Below are positions 48,621 through 61,646 of a stretch of DNA of 64,000 bases, in pieces. The position numbers and the translations under genes are program-made. The notes beneath the pieces are model-generated. The model saw nothing but the letters and a program-made list of their open reading frames with translations, ran no database searches and was not told the DNA's origin. The stretch covers positions 992,001 through 1,056,000 of the forward strand of contig CP198939.1 of the NCBI GenBank assembly GCA_052401645.1, written 5' to 3'. This DNA comes from Arsenophonus sp052401645 (lineage in GTDB: Bacteria > Pseudomonadota > Gammaproteobacteria > Enterobacterales > Enterobacteriaceae). Every line of letters begins with the position of its first letter. Position 1 is the stretch's first letter.

Positions 48621-50399
48621 AGAAACTTTAAGATATTTGAATAGTAAATAAATAAGAATATTAATTTTTTAGTTAGTTACAAAAATATTATCCTGTTTTT
48701 AATATGTAATATTTATTATGGATATAATCTTGATAATTTATTTGACTGTATATTAACAAAATATAGTTAAATAATTTAGATTATAGTAGATCTAGTTATT
48801 TATCTTTACAATCGATTAAAATTTATATAAAATAATAAATAAAATAAATATTTTTATAATTGTTTAATTTAAAAAAAACGATTACGTCATATACCTATTC
48901 GATAATCAGTATACATATTTAATTTCTATTATTATATAAACAGATTTTTTACTTTAAAGATTAAGAATAATTTAAAATAAATAATTATAAAAACTATATA
49001 GTTGAAAAGGAAATTACTATTATATTTATAAAATAAAATAAATTTTTATTGTATTGATATATTTGTATTAATTAATATTAGTTATGATATTATATTAGAT
49101 AAAATAAAAAAATATTATTTTTTATTAAACTTTCTATAATTAAAAATCAATTTTCAATAATAATCTATTTATTTTTTTCATAAAATAAATAAAATAGAAA
49201 GAATATATTTTAATTATAATAAATTTAATATAAAATTGTTTAATGATTATAGTAATAAACACTATATAAATTTATGTAAAATATAACTTTATAGCATATA
49301 AAATATATGATAGTTTAATACTGTTTCACTTCATGTTCTTTTATGTTAATATATATACATTTTTTTGTCTTTATTATTATATTAAAATTATCGATAATTG
49401 GTTTTTTAATAAAAAATAATAATATATTATTTAATAAAATCAATAAATCTTTTATACTCAAAACGAGTATTTTAAAATTGTATTATTTTTTAGATATTAA
49501 AATATCATATGGATGTTATAGATTTTAGTGTTTTTTACTAGTTTTATAACTTACATTAACATACGAATCATAATTTATATATTCTATTACTAAAATTTTT
49601 TAAAAGTATTATTTAATACTTTTAAAAAATTAAATTTAATAAGTTATTTTTCAAAATTTGATTAATTTTAAAATAACTATATATTATATTATTAAATAAT
49701 ACCAATGAATTAATTCATCATATTTTATTTCATCCTAAAATCTATTTATCATTATCTATCTCTATTCAAGATCTTTTATTTTAACGATTACTTTAATATA
49801 CGTTATCTTAATTAAAATAGTTTAGTTTTTATAGATAACTATAGAATTTATTGTTTCTTAATACTATTAAACATCTATATTTTACAAATAAAGTAAGTAT
49901 ATTGGTATATCACATTAACTAAAAATAAGCTTTTATCATTAATTATAAATATAATTATACTTTAAATAATAGATTTATTAGTTATATCATTAAATTTTAA
50001 TATTGCCTTAATATTCTATGTTATCTTATGTTTTATTGAGAAAAAGAAAACGACATATATATAAATTAAATTTATATATATAGATAATTAAATCATATTA
50101 ATGATTATATAATATATACAAATACTTTTTAAAATTAATTTAAAACATTCGCTATAATTAATAGCATTCACTTAAAAACATCTATTTTATATTTTATAAA
50201 TATTTATTTTTTATATGATTATTGTTAATTAGTTTATTATTAGTTATAAATTTCAAAAATTGATATAGATTTACAATCTATTATTTTTTAAGATAGAATG
50301 TGTTTCATTTAATTTATGATTAACTCAATTTTATTATTGACTTATTTATGTATTTTATTTTTTAATAACAATAAAATTAAAATATAACAAATTTTAATA
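48621..50399. other. 1.8-kb desert between gpsA and the arcA relic
   Basis: I looked here for cysE, the usual gene after gpsA, and found no convincing block. The 61-codon frame at 49343-49528 is I/L/F/K-rich without motifs. The left part of the arcA relic may extend into this stretch down to about 50200, but the match fades. Confidence 0.5.
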
Positions 50400-50565
50400 A
50401 TTAAAAAAAATAACTTATATCTATTTTCATTTTCTTATTTTATAAGTTTTACTATAATAAAAAAATTTATTTTTTAATAAATAGCTTTTCATTATTAAAA
50501 ATATTAAATATCTTATAAAGTAGTAAAAAATCATCTTCAATTATACTTTATATATCTTTAATATA
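50400..50565 (-). pseudogene. arcA: probable relic of arcA (redox response regulator), receiver domain
   Basis: In E. coli arcA is transcribed away from the thr operon on the opposite strand, as here. On the minus strand near 50543, SIIEDDFLLLYKIFNIF aligns with E. coli LIVEDELVTRNTLKSIF, where E-D is the acidic phosphoacceptor pocket. NEKLFIKK follows against AEGYDVFEA. Then KIDISYFF-stop-LLK at about 50421 aligns with YDINLVIMDIN, the phosphorylated Asp strand. The spacing from the first to the last block is about 119 bases against 114 in E. coli. Stops interrupt both blocks. The output domain is not readable. Confidence 0.5.
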
Positions 50566-50706
50566 CCATTTAATTATATTGATTTTAATTGTTTTTCTTA
50601 AAATAAAGTAAATTAAGTTAATAATAAATTTAATAATTTATTTATATAGGAATTATATAAATTTTATTTATATATAAAAAGATTAATATTTTTTTAGAAA
50701 ATATAT

Positions 50707-50766
50707 ATGTATATCATACATACAATTACCATTACAACTACCACTATGATATTTTTTATCTTATAA
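50707..50766 (+). promoter_or_regulatory. thrL: probable relic of the thr operon leader peptide
   Basis: A short frame opens with ATG and encodes MYIIHTITITTTTMIFFIL and stop. The run THR-ILE-THR-ILE-THR-THR-THR-THR uses ACA, ACC and ACT codons. This C-rich stretch is very unusual here and mirrors E. coli ThrL ([21 protein letters not shown]), whose Thr and Ile codons sense charged tRNA for attenuation. Downstream, at 50889-50913, ATCTTTAAAGAT and a T run may be what is left of the attenuator, though the stem is poor. The structural genes that follow appear dead, so the leader has no present function that I can infer. Confidence 0.55.
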
Positions 50767-50968
50767 ATTTATATTACAAAATATGAATATAGAATAGAAA
50801 AATTCTTATAGAATTAGTATTCAAACTTTAATAAGTTAACACACATAGTTTTGGTGAATATCAAATAATAATAATCCCTCCACTATTAATCTTTAAAGAT
50901 AAAATTTTTTTTTAAAATCACATATAAATAATCATAACTAATTATGTGATCTAAATATAGGAATTGAA

Positions 50969-52289
50969 ATGAATTATATAAATTTAAACTATATTTATAT
51001 AATTTAATATTTTAAAATGATATTTTTTGATAAATTTATTATTCATCAATAATAAAACAGTTAAAATTTTATATTTTTAGTTTAATACTATATAAATCTA
51101 TGTATTGATTATGTCAATAATATACTTTTACGATTTAACGTCATCTTAATTATCAAATAAAATAAATAGTTACTATATGGGTATAATTAAAAATCTAATT
51201 TAGATATAAGTTACTTTAATTAAAAAAATTAAATAATTAAAGTAATATATTAGTTTATAAACTTATAAGTACATGATTTAATATTAAAAAATATTTTGTT
51301 TCAATTAAAATAAAAATAATTAAATCTAACTAACAATTAAGATTATAATAAATAGATAATTAAGAAAGAGAATAGATAAATTTTATAGAAATAAAACATA
51401 ATTTTTAATAGATTAAGTATATTAATATATATTTATATATATAGACTAATAATGCCTATTAGAATAATTTTTAATTAAAATTTTTCTATTTAAAAAACAA
51501 CATATATTTATGAAAAACTAAAGTTTTTATTATAATTAATCTAACTAATTTTTAGGATTTTTATTCGATCTTTACTTTAAAAACATTTTTTAACAATAAA
51601 TTGTTTTTAAATATTTATCAATTAATTGCTTATTTTTTAATTATATATAAAAGATAAAATATACGGAAAATTTTCTATGTTTATTATTATTATTTATAGG
51701 TAAGAAGTATTATAGTAATTATATTTTTTATTTTCTTTTTTTAAATATCATCAAAAATAACTATTTTAGTATTATAAGATTTTGGAAAAATATTTTTAAT
51801 ATATATTACTAATTTAAATATATTAAAGTAATATTATTTAATAATATAATTAAAATTGTAATATTAAATAATTTATTAATTTAACTAAAGAAATTTTGTT
51901 TTATAAAGAATATAACTTTAAAATTAATAACTTTTTAATGCTTTGTATTAGAAAATTTAATTTCTTCTACTTAATTGAAATATAAAACAAAAATAAGTGA
52001 TTAATCATATTGATATAAATAACGTAATATTTAAGTTTAGTTTAAATATCTATCTTAATTATTTGTTTTTAATATTAGAAAATAATTATAATATTTATAA
52101 TTAATGATATGTTTAATAACATATGTAAATTTATTAAAATATCAAAAATCATATGGTTTTTATACTAAACTGACACATAATAATATATTAATTATTTTAA
52201 TGAATTTTATTTTTTCAAAAAATAAAATAAGCTTGAATTTTCAATTTAAAATATTAACAGATAAATTTAAATTTATAATATTACATTGA
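50969..52289 (+). pseudogene. thrA: probable relic of thrA (aspartokinase I/homoserine dehydrogenase I)
   Basis: A ribosome site (AGGA) six bases before the ATG at 50969 marks the old start. DKFIIHQ near 51029 resembles DKITNHL of the kinase domain (E. coli AKITNHL). FLFDLYF near 51560 aligns with FLYDTNV, and FKYLSINCLFFN with FSGILSGSLSYIFG of the homoserine dehydrogenase domain. The last 61 codons (52104-52289) remain open. There VNLLKYQKS...GFYTKL aligns with PLFKVKNG...AFYSHY, ILIILMNFIFSKNKI with PLVLRGYGAGNDV, and FQFKILTDKFKFI with VFADLLRTLSWKL. The total is about 1.3 kb against 2.46 kb for an intact gene, so over a kilobase has been deleted. It follows thrL in operon order. Confidence 0.48.
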
Positions 52290-52359
52290 AAGCTTTAAAT
52301 TTAATTTTTTCTAATAATTTTCTAAACTCTATCTTTGATATTAACCATATAATGTAATT

Positions 52360-52673
52360 GTGGCTAATTAACATCATTATAATCGATAAGTAAATATATA
52401 ATTAAAGTTAAATTGATAAAACAGAATTTGTAATTATCTAGTCGGATAAACTAAATAAAATTTATAATAATCTTAAATATCATAAATTCAATTATTTATA
52501 AAATAAATACAAGGATTATAATTTTATCTTTAAAATTACTTACTTAATCTATTATAAGTTACATTATAAAATTATAAATTATTTTTATTTATTAACTGTT
52601 ATAACATTAATAAATTGTCTTCAGACAATACAATAGCAAGATTTTAACTTGAAGATTTAGAGTTTATTTTTAA
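52360..52673 (+). pseudogene. thrB: possible relic of thrB (homoserine kinase)
   Basis: In operon order after thrA. IVAN near 52357-52368 may reflect SSAN of the N-terminus. SDKLNKIYNNLKYHKF at about 52442 aligns with E. coli ADKLPSEPRENIVYQCW, and the terminal RFRVYF-stop (stop at 52671-52673) resembles ARVLEN-stop. The ATP-binding GSGLGSSA motif is not visible. Matches are short and the case rests largely on position between the thrA and thrC traces. Confidence 0.33.
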
Positions 52674-52709
52674 AATATATAAATAAGTAATCGTTACTAG
52701 CATAAAATC

Positions 52710-53285
52710 ATTAAAAATTATAATTTAAGATTAACTTAAATTATAATTTGTTGTTTTTCAATATAGTACTATATATAATAATACTAGTTTAAATTTAAGT
52801 AAAATTAGTTTTCAATAAAGTATATACTTATTAACATTAAGATTAATGTAGTTTTAGACTAAAAAACTAAATATTATTTTTGTCAAATTATTTATTTTTT
52901 TATATATAAAACATCTTCGTTTATTAAACTTGTTTTAAATAGAAAAAAATCATATTTCACTTAATATAAATAATTTTTTATAGATTTTAATATAGATATA
53001 TTAATACATTATTAAAATAGTATTTTAGTTATCTAAATTTATTTATTAAGTAGATATTTACTAGTTAATTTTAACTAAAATAATATGTATTAATAAAAAT
53101 AAAGTAAATTCAATTTGAAAATAATAGAAACTTTTATTATTAAAATTTATTTTTATCATATTTTATTCAACTACAGAATATTTATTATGATAATTTAAAA
53201 GATTAAAATTGTTAATATTTTATTGACTTAAATTCAAATAATTTAAATCATAAATTATATGTTCGCAATTAATTTATGATTATTC
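52710..53285 (+). pseudogene. thrC: possible relic of thrC (threonine synthase)
   Basis: Thirty-seven bases after the presumed thrB stop, a frame beginning ATT reads IKNYNLR, which matches the ThrC start MKLYNLK at five of seven residues (ATG to ATT at the start). Further on, at about 53205, KIVNILLT and IINYMFA resemble KPVTILTA and AVAHAFY around the substrate-binding SGDTG region. That interval is longer than in E. coli, which weakens the second match. No PLP-lysine motif is readable. Confidence 0.3.
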
Positions 53286-56099
53286 AATAATTTAATTATA
53301 TATTATATTTATTTTTATTTAAAGTTAATAAGATAATTTAAATTACTTTAATATAATAATTGACATAATCACCAAATTTTTAATTATTAGATTTATCAAT
53401 TTTATTGTATTAATATAATTTTATGCAGAATTTTAATATCAAATAAGATTTATATTAAATAATAGAAATAAATAAAATATATTAATATTACTTTATTCAA
53501 TATTATTAATGATGATAATATTAAAATTATTTATTTAATCAATTTTAATATAGAAGTTATTTTTGATAATAATAAAAAGTGAGATTTCTATATAATTTAT
53601 ATTATATAGAAATATAATATGATATAAATTACTATAATTAGATCTATTTACTTTCTTTATATGTTTTAATTCTATCTTTTAACATATCTAGATATAATTT
53701 TATATAAATTAATGATAATAAATACTTTCTAAAATTTTTAATAAAAAAAGTTTAAAACTATTACAATAGTTATTGATTATGAATTAAAATTCACATATAT
53801 ATTTATCAATTTCAAATATCATTAATTAATTAATAAAAATAATAATAAATGAAATATAATAAATAACAATTCTAATTTAAGTATTTAATATTTTATAATA
53901 AGATTATATATCAATTAATAAGTAATAATATATCGATTAAATATAAAATAGATTATTTAATATTCTTATTGAATTAATATTTATACTAAAATAGTAAATA
54001 CTGAATATAAATAAAAATTTTCCAATAATAAATTGGATTTATTTTGATGTTTTTTATAATTTTATAACTTTTTAATGTTGAATATTATTCCTTATTCTTT
54101 TTTTAAATTAAAAACACTATTTCAAAAAAGAAAATTTAATAGAAGTTATTATTTTTTTGAAAATATCACTATAACTAATATCTTATAAAAAAGTATTTTA
54201 ATAAATTTTATAATTATTAAATTTAAAATATTTAATTAAAACTTTAACTCTTCATAATTTATATTATATATATGATGATATAATTAAATTAATATTTAAA
54301 ATAGGAAAATTAATTATTTTCAAAGAAAAAAAATCAATTAATATTGTGAAATATGTATTTAAAAAAAATAATTATAAAAATATATATTTTTTATCAAAAA
54401 TAATCTTAATTAACCATTGTAACTATGATTACTTAAAATAAAAGAATAAAACTATCTTTTAAAAAATAAAGTTAAAGATATATTAATTTATTTCTAATAA
54501 AATTAAAATAGAATAAAAAAGATTTTTTAAAAAATAAATTTAATATTTTTAAAATTTTAATCATAAATTATATAATAATATATAATTGAAAATTATGAAT
54601 TAATATGATAAATATTAATATTTATTTAAAATTATTATCTAGTAATTTCATTACTATGAACATTTAAAAATTTTAATGTATTTATCAAAAATATTTTTAA
54701 TGTATTATGGATAATAATTATGGATAATTTTAAAATCTAAAATATCTTATTAATTTATTATATAGATTTTTTAATATATATTATTAACTTTATTTATAAT
54801 AAAAATTATTTTTTAATATAAATTTTAAATATAAATAAGACTTATTATTTTATTTTATAATTTTCAAAAAATATAAATTTCTATAAATTTTATAATTATA
54901 AAAAAATAAAAAAATTCATATATAAGTACTTAGTTTTAGTTTAATTATTTAATATTAAAGTGTTATCTATAATAAAAAATATAGTATTATTTATTTTAAA
55001 TCATACTGATATCTTCATTTTTTATAAAATTACAAAATAATAAAGATCTTAAAAAATATTTGAATAATTCATACTAAATAGATACGTTCTTCGCTTTAAG
55101 AAATTCGTAAATTCTAAATTTAGCAAAATATATGATATGAAATAAAATATATAAAATATTTGATTATTTTAAATTATTTTATTTCTTTTTACAAAGAAAA
55201 ACTTTAAATATCTTAAATAATAATTTAATTAAGAAATATTTTTATGAATATTTTTAATTAGAATTACTTAACTTATCGTAATTTTATTGAGTATTTTATA
55301 TACGTAAATATTAAAATAAATTAATAATGAAAATTATTTTATCTATATGATATATTAGAATAATAACCTAAAATTATAAAGTTTAGAAAATCTTAATAAT
55401 TAAATTATTAATTAAATGTAAAATTCTATTTAATAATTTAAATTTAAAAGTAATTGGAATATTTGTTTTATAAGTATTAATTTCTTATTAAGAGAAATTT
55501 ATCAGATATTAATTTTAAAATATAAAATTAAATAGTATAAACTTATTTAATTTTGATTTAATTTTTTAAGTATAAATATTATAAGGATTAGAATTTCATA
55601 ATATTAATTACTAATATTATGAAAATAATCACAATAGTATATATATAATATATAGTAATTTCTAATTTATCTATTAACAAATTATTAAATAAATAGTAAA
55701 ATAATAAAATAATTAAATCATTAATTTATTTAAAATTTAATATAATTAAAGTAAAATATCTTGATATATTAACGTTAAATGAGGTAATAATTAAGTTTGT
55801 AATTAATTTAATATTCTAAAATTTTTTAAAAGAAAATAAAAATTAACTTTATATAAATAATATTACATAAATTAATATAAAAACGTTTAATAAGAATTTT
55901 ATCTTTATTTTAATAAAAATAAATCAATGATTTCTAAAAAAAGAAACATTAAAAGTAATCCTTAATTTAAATTTTAATCGTGCAACTATTTAGTTAGGTA
56001 TAAAATAGTTATATAGCAATTTTTTATAAACATCTTATGTTAAGAAGATTTATTTCTTTTTCTTTCTATTTTGAGTATTATAGAAATTTAAAATATTAA

Positions 56100-56139
56100 A
56101 ATTATATGAAAGTTATCAAAAAATAACTTTCATATAATT
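56100..56139. repeat. 17-bp perfect hairpin, 6-nt loop
   Basis: The arm ATTATATGAAAGTTAT and its exact reverse complement, extended by one outer pair, flank loop CAAAAA. There is no neighbouring gene and no T run that would make it a terminator. Confidence 0.6.
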
Positions 56140-56564
56140 ATTTTACTTATATAAATTATCTATATTAGATGATGATAGTAAATACTCATTTTTACTAAAT
56201 AAAATAATAAAATATTTTACAAAAAAAATTATATATATTTTCATTTTAATTAATTTATAAATATTATTTAATATATTACATATTTTTACTATTAATAACT
56301 AATATAAAAAAATATAGTTATGTTTATAATTATTAATAGTAATATTTATATATAAAAAATATTATTAATATGTTAAGTGAAATGCTTGATAAATAAAGTT
56401 ATATATTTTAACAATCTATAATAATTTTTAATTAATAAATAGTTAAGAAAATGTAAAATATATTTATATTTAAAAGAAACAAATTTGTATTTAAAACTAA
56501 CACCTAAAAGTTAATAAGTAACTAAATTAGTTTTATATTTAAGAATAAGAATTTATAGTATACT

Positions 56565-56595
56565 AATCTAATAATGAAAATTTCATTATTAGATT
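56565..56595. repeat. 15-bp perfect inverted repeat, 1-nt centre
   Basis: AATCTAATAATGAAA and its reverse complement are separated by a single A. It lies about 430 bp from the hairpin at 56100, in the same desert, with no gene nearby. Confidence 0.55.
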
Positions 56596-58547
56596 ATTTC
56601 TACAGTTAAAAGATAGATATTTTAAAAAAATAAAACAATCTAATTAAAAATTATTGAAATTATAATAGTTTAATAATTTATAAAATATTATAAAAATATT
56701 TTTTAACATAAATAACTTTTATATAATTTCGAATTAATGATTTAAAATTCATTGAATATCATTAGTAATTTTCTATAAATAAATATTTATAGATAATAAA
56801 TATATCACATTAGTTAATGTTGATAATTTAATAATTAAAAGTAAAAATTTCAATTAATTAGTTTTATATGAGATATAACCTATTTCATATTTTTATTTTT
56901 TAAAATCTTGAAAATTTCAATAATTGATTTTGTGTTAAAAATTAACTCTGATTAATGATTTATAGTTAAATTATAAATATATAATAATTATTTTTATTAA
57001 CTTAAATTTAGTTAATATTTTATTAGAAATAGCTATAAACTATGTAATAGGAATCTTATACTTATGGTAAAGTTTTGAATATTTATAAATATCTGTAACA
57101 TTTAGATAAATAAATAATCAGCTTCTAAGCTTATTATTCTCACATTAGAATATATATTTTTAATATAAAAATGTTTTAAATCAATCAATTATATATAAAA
57201 TATTCAATTATTTAGAAAAATTATATATAATTTTAGTACTAGTATTTTATTTTCAGTTTATATTAATTTATACTTAGTTAAGTATATTTAATTTTATAAA
57301 AAAATAATCATTTTGTACTAAAAATCATATTTATTATATATATCTTCCTTTAATTTTAATACTAAAGTTTAATTATTATTATAATTTTGCAAAATGATAA
57401 TTTTTAACTTTATTTTTATAAGTATTATGATAAATATATAACATATCTAAACTGTACATGTATTATAAATATTTAAAGTTAAAAATTACTTTATTTGATA
57501 GATTATTTAATATGATACATGATATATAATAAAATTAATATTTTTATTAAATTTTTATCTATTTATTTAAAATAATTATATCGACAAAATAAGAAAATAG
57601 TTTAAATATATCTTTAATAAATTCATATATAAATAAAATTTATTTTATTATAAAAAATTATAGATTTTATATAATTTAAATTGAAATAGATTATTAATCA
57701 TCCATATATGTTTTTATACTATTAAAATTTTTTATCATTGTTGATAAAAATATAATGATAATAATATATTGAAACTTTACATATAACATCTATTTCTAAT
57801 CTATTTATTTTCTAAAATTCAATTAGTAACTTATCAGAAAAAGTATAAATATTATAAATCAAAATTAAAGAAAGCTTAGAATAGAGATTTATGTTCATTT
57901 TTAGTTTTTATGTTATTATTCCTATTTATTATGAAGATATAATTATATTATTGATTAATATTGATTATTAATATTAAATTATTTATAATTATTTATTTAT
58001 TAAATACTAATCTATTTGATTATATTAAATTTATTGATACTAAATATATAAATTTTTAAAAAATCTTTATTTTTGTTTTATATTCTTTAGTTTTTAATTC
58101 ATAAAATTTAATTTTAAATGTTTAATTTTATTTATTTTCTGAGAATTTTATTCTAGATATAAAGGTCAATTTCTATTATTTTCAATTATTAGTATTGAAT
58201 TTTTAATCATAAAAAACAATTTAATATATATCATAATTTTATAAAATTAATTTTTAATATGTTTAGTTAAACAGTGTTTTTATTTTTTATATTAAATAAT
58301 ATAATATTTATTTTATATTCATAATTGTATTAATTTTATAAAAAATTTATTTTTTATCTTAAACAAATATTTTTATAATAACACTATTTTATATTTATTA
58401 TTTATTTTTTATTATAAGATAATAACTAATTAAATTATATATATGATCATCATAAATGATATTATAAAAAAATAAAATTATCTTAATATCTATTAAAGTA
58501 AAATAATTAAATGGAAAGTTTAATATAAAATGGTTAATAAACATTAA

Positions 58548-58756
58548 ATACTATACAACTTAAATTTTTATAGATATAATTAACTTTTAGCATCCAGATT
58601 AACTATCATTACTCATCACTGTTTTATATTAAATAACTATTAATCTTAAATCATCAATTAATTCAGTAAATTGATGTATTTTAAAAATTAATCACCAATT
58701 AGTTACTATTTTATGATACTAGTTTAATTTTTCATCTTAATTATAATTAGTAACGC
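58548..58756 (-). pseudogene. yaaA: possible relic of yaaA (peroxide stress protein)
   Basis: In E. coli yaaA lies beyond thrC on the opposite strand, the orientation seen here. On the minus strand LLIIIKMK near 58754 resembles the start MLILISPAK. FTELIDDLRLIVI-stop near 58660 aligns with LPELLDNSQQLIHE (a GAA to TAA change at the stop). MSNDS-stop-SG aligns with MRISDKLAG, and KFKLYSI near 58560 with AFKGDVYTGL. The distances fit the first 80 or so codons of the gene. The rest is unreadable. The assignment is by eye and supported by synteny with the thr relic. Confidence 0.38.
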
Positions 58757-61646
58757 ATATTGTGTTTTTTTTATTAACTATTACATTGATTAATATCTTA
58801 GTTATATCTGTTTATATTAAGTTAAATTTATTAAAGATTAATGTTGTATATATAATATAATAATATTAACTTAACTAGATTTTATTCGATATTAATTTAT
58901 ACTGTTATGGTGATATTGTACTCATAATCTAAAATTTTTTTTTAATTTAAATAAAATTATTTTAAATTTGTTATCGAAAAATATTTAAAATTTTAATATT
59001 ATAAACTAATTATTTATAAATTATTTTAAGTATTATCTTTATAATACAACTGTATTTTGTCTAGAAAAAATATTTTTCATAATTGAAGTTATACATTATT
59101 TATAATTTATATTATACATAATAAACTCCTTATAACCATATTAATAACTATTTATTTGCATAACAATCAATATTTATATATTTTACACTATAATTTATCA
59201 TATTTATTATATAAAAATTAATTTTAGAAAAATCTAATTTATAATATTAATAATAAATAAAATATCTCTTAAAGTATATATAAATATTAAATAGAATTAT
59301 TGATATTTTGATAACTATATTATGACTTTTCATTCTTTTTAGTCTTGCAATAATCTTAGATAAAACAATGAAAATCAATCTTTTTTAAAATATATTAAAT
59401 ATTGAATTTAATATTTAACTAAATTATTTTATGATTTTTTATTTATAACTAATTAATAATAAATAATTAATCTTTTTTAAAAATATTAATACTCTATCAT
59501 TAATTTAGGATAAAGAGATTTTTTTTAAATAGTTAATGTAATATAAAAATATTTTTAAAAAATCATAATGTATGTTCATAATCTATGAAATATTAATTTA
59601 GCTATTAAATTTAAATGAATAGATAATTTATTATAAAATATGATTGATAACTTTAGTTGCTGAGTTTTAAGATTATCTTAAATAGCTTTAATTATAGAAA
59701 ACCATATTAATTATAAATAATATGTTATAATAAGAATGTTGATTATTTTATTCAAGATATATCTAATTTATATTTAATAATAATAGTAAATTTAAAGCTT
59801 TGAAGTTAAGTGCTGTATCAAATAACAGACGATGAATAAAATCATAATACTAAAACATAATAAAACATAGTAAAACTATTTTTATAATTAGACTGAAAAA
59901 TAAAAACATAATGATATTAAAATAGATCAACTTTTATTTATAAAATTAATTATATTTGTTATAATGATATTCTTAACAATTTTATAATAACATAAAAAAA
60001 ATTATATCACTGATTTTATTCAATGATAAATAATTTGTTAAAAATATCTAATTATAAGAGAATTTTAAAGGTTATTTAAGCTTATTTTAATAAATGTTTT
60101 TTGATTAATACCAAATAACATTTATTTTAAAAATATAAAAAAAAATTATAGATATTTTTAAAAAAAACAAATTTAATAATACGTTTTAAATTACGATTAA
60201 TATAATAAAAAGTTATTATTATTATAATTAAAAATAATTAATCGTTATTTCAAATCTGATAAAAGTAAAAACACATCAATAAAAATTGTTATATTTATAA
60301 CTTTAATTAAATTAAAGATAAAATATCTATATATACTTATAATATAATTATATTAATCTTTTATATGTATACAACTTATCCAATTATATAAAATTAGTAA
60401 AGTACAAAACTATAAATTGACTATTTTGATTAAAAATAGACATAATGATTATTATTTAATTCTTTTATTTTTATAATATTATTAAAGATTATTAAGAAGT
60501 CTTAAAAATTTATTACTATAAAAACTCATATTATTTTTTTTCTTAAAAATTAAAATTTTTTAGAATTAATTTTATCAAAAAATCTTGATAATTAGAAAAT
60601 AAAATAATATAAATTATATTTATAGACTTCAAATATTTAATTATTTATATTTTAAAATATAAATTTAGTTTTAAATGCACATAGATATAATTAAAGATAA
60701 TACTTAAAAATGAGCTACTAAACAAATTTGAATTATGAATTGCAAAATATAGTTTCATCAGTTTATATTCAGTTAGCAATAACTGTTAATTTTATATACT
60801 TCTCAATTTAAATTTATAATAATACTTACTAGTTCTTTTCTGATAAATGAAAATTGAATATTTAAAAAAAATACATATAAATATTTTAATAAGAGTCTTA
60901 AAGATATGTTAAGATATTGATCTTAGAAAGATATTATAATGTATATCATTAATTATAAAATTAATTTTTATTATTAATATGATAAAAGATTTATTTAAAT
61001 AAAATTTATTTTATTTAATAAAATAAAACATAGCTTATAATATTAAAATAATTAGCAAAAAAAAATAATTATCCGACAGTTGATAATATACCTAGTAAAT
61101 ATATCTTATAGTTGATATTAAGAATAAAAATTATATTTTTAGTTAATAAATTATTATAATAACATTATTATTCATTTAGTAATACATAATTAATTTAAAT
61201 TAATATAAAAATAAATAAATTTACAGTATTCTAAAAAATAATTATAAATAAGACTACTTGTATTAAATAAGTAATAAAAAAAGATTAGCTGAGATTAATA
61301 AGTGATAAAAATAATATCAAAAAAATTAAATAAAATATTATAAATTAGATTTTTTAGCCTAAAAATTATTAATTTATTAAATTAATAATTTTAAATCTAA
61401 TAAAAATTCAGAACATAATATTAAATACTTTAAGCTTAAAAAGATAATTACATTATTATTATAATTTATAATACTGATTGTGATTTATTTATTAATTTAA
61501 CATATATAAATTTGATGTGAAGAATTGAAACCATGAAATTCATAAATTTTTATAAATTATCAGAATTATCTTACAAAAAAATAGGATATTTAAAAAAATA
61601 TACTGTTATTTTAGTAAATTTATTAGTGATATTAAATATTATTTAA
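58757..61646. other. 2.9-kb desert
   Basis: No recognisable gene. At 59795-59850 a GC-richer patch reads KALKLSAVSNNRR on the plus strand and DFIHRLLFDTALNFKALN on the minus strand. It looks like coding DNA but I cannot identify it or pick a strand. No trace of talB or dnaK, which lie beyond yaaA in E. coli, was found. Confidence 0.5.

Larger units (their letters stand above)
53286..58547. other. 5.3-kb desert, nothing firmly recognised
   Basis: No intact gene is present. There are perfect hairpins at 56100-56139 and 56565-56595 (listed separately). A slightly GC-richer patch at 55975-56020 gives no identifiable frame. The remainder of thrC and other genes of the region may be buried here beyond recognition by eye. 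Confidence 0.6.

Noticed and set aside
48582..49400. Expected cysE downstream of gpsA
   Set aside because: Searched all plus-strand frames by eye for the hexapeptide-repeat blocks and found nothing beyond chance similarity.
49343..49528. 61-codon open frame on the plus strand
   Set aside because: Low-complexity I/K/L/F content and no motif; could be an unreadable relic but there is no support for a gene.
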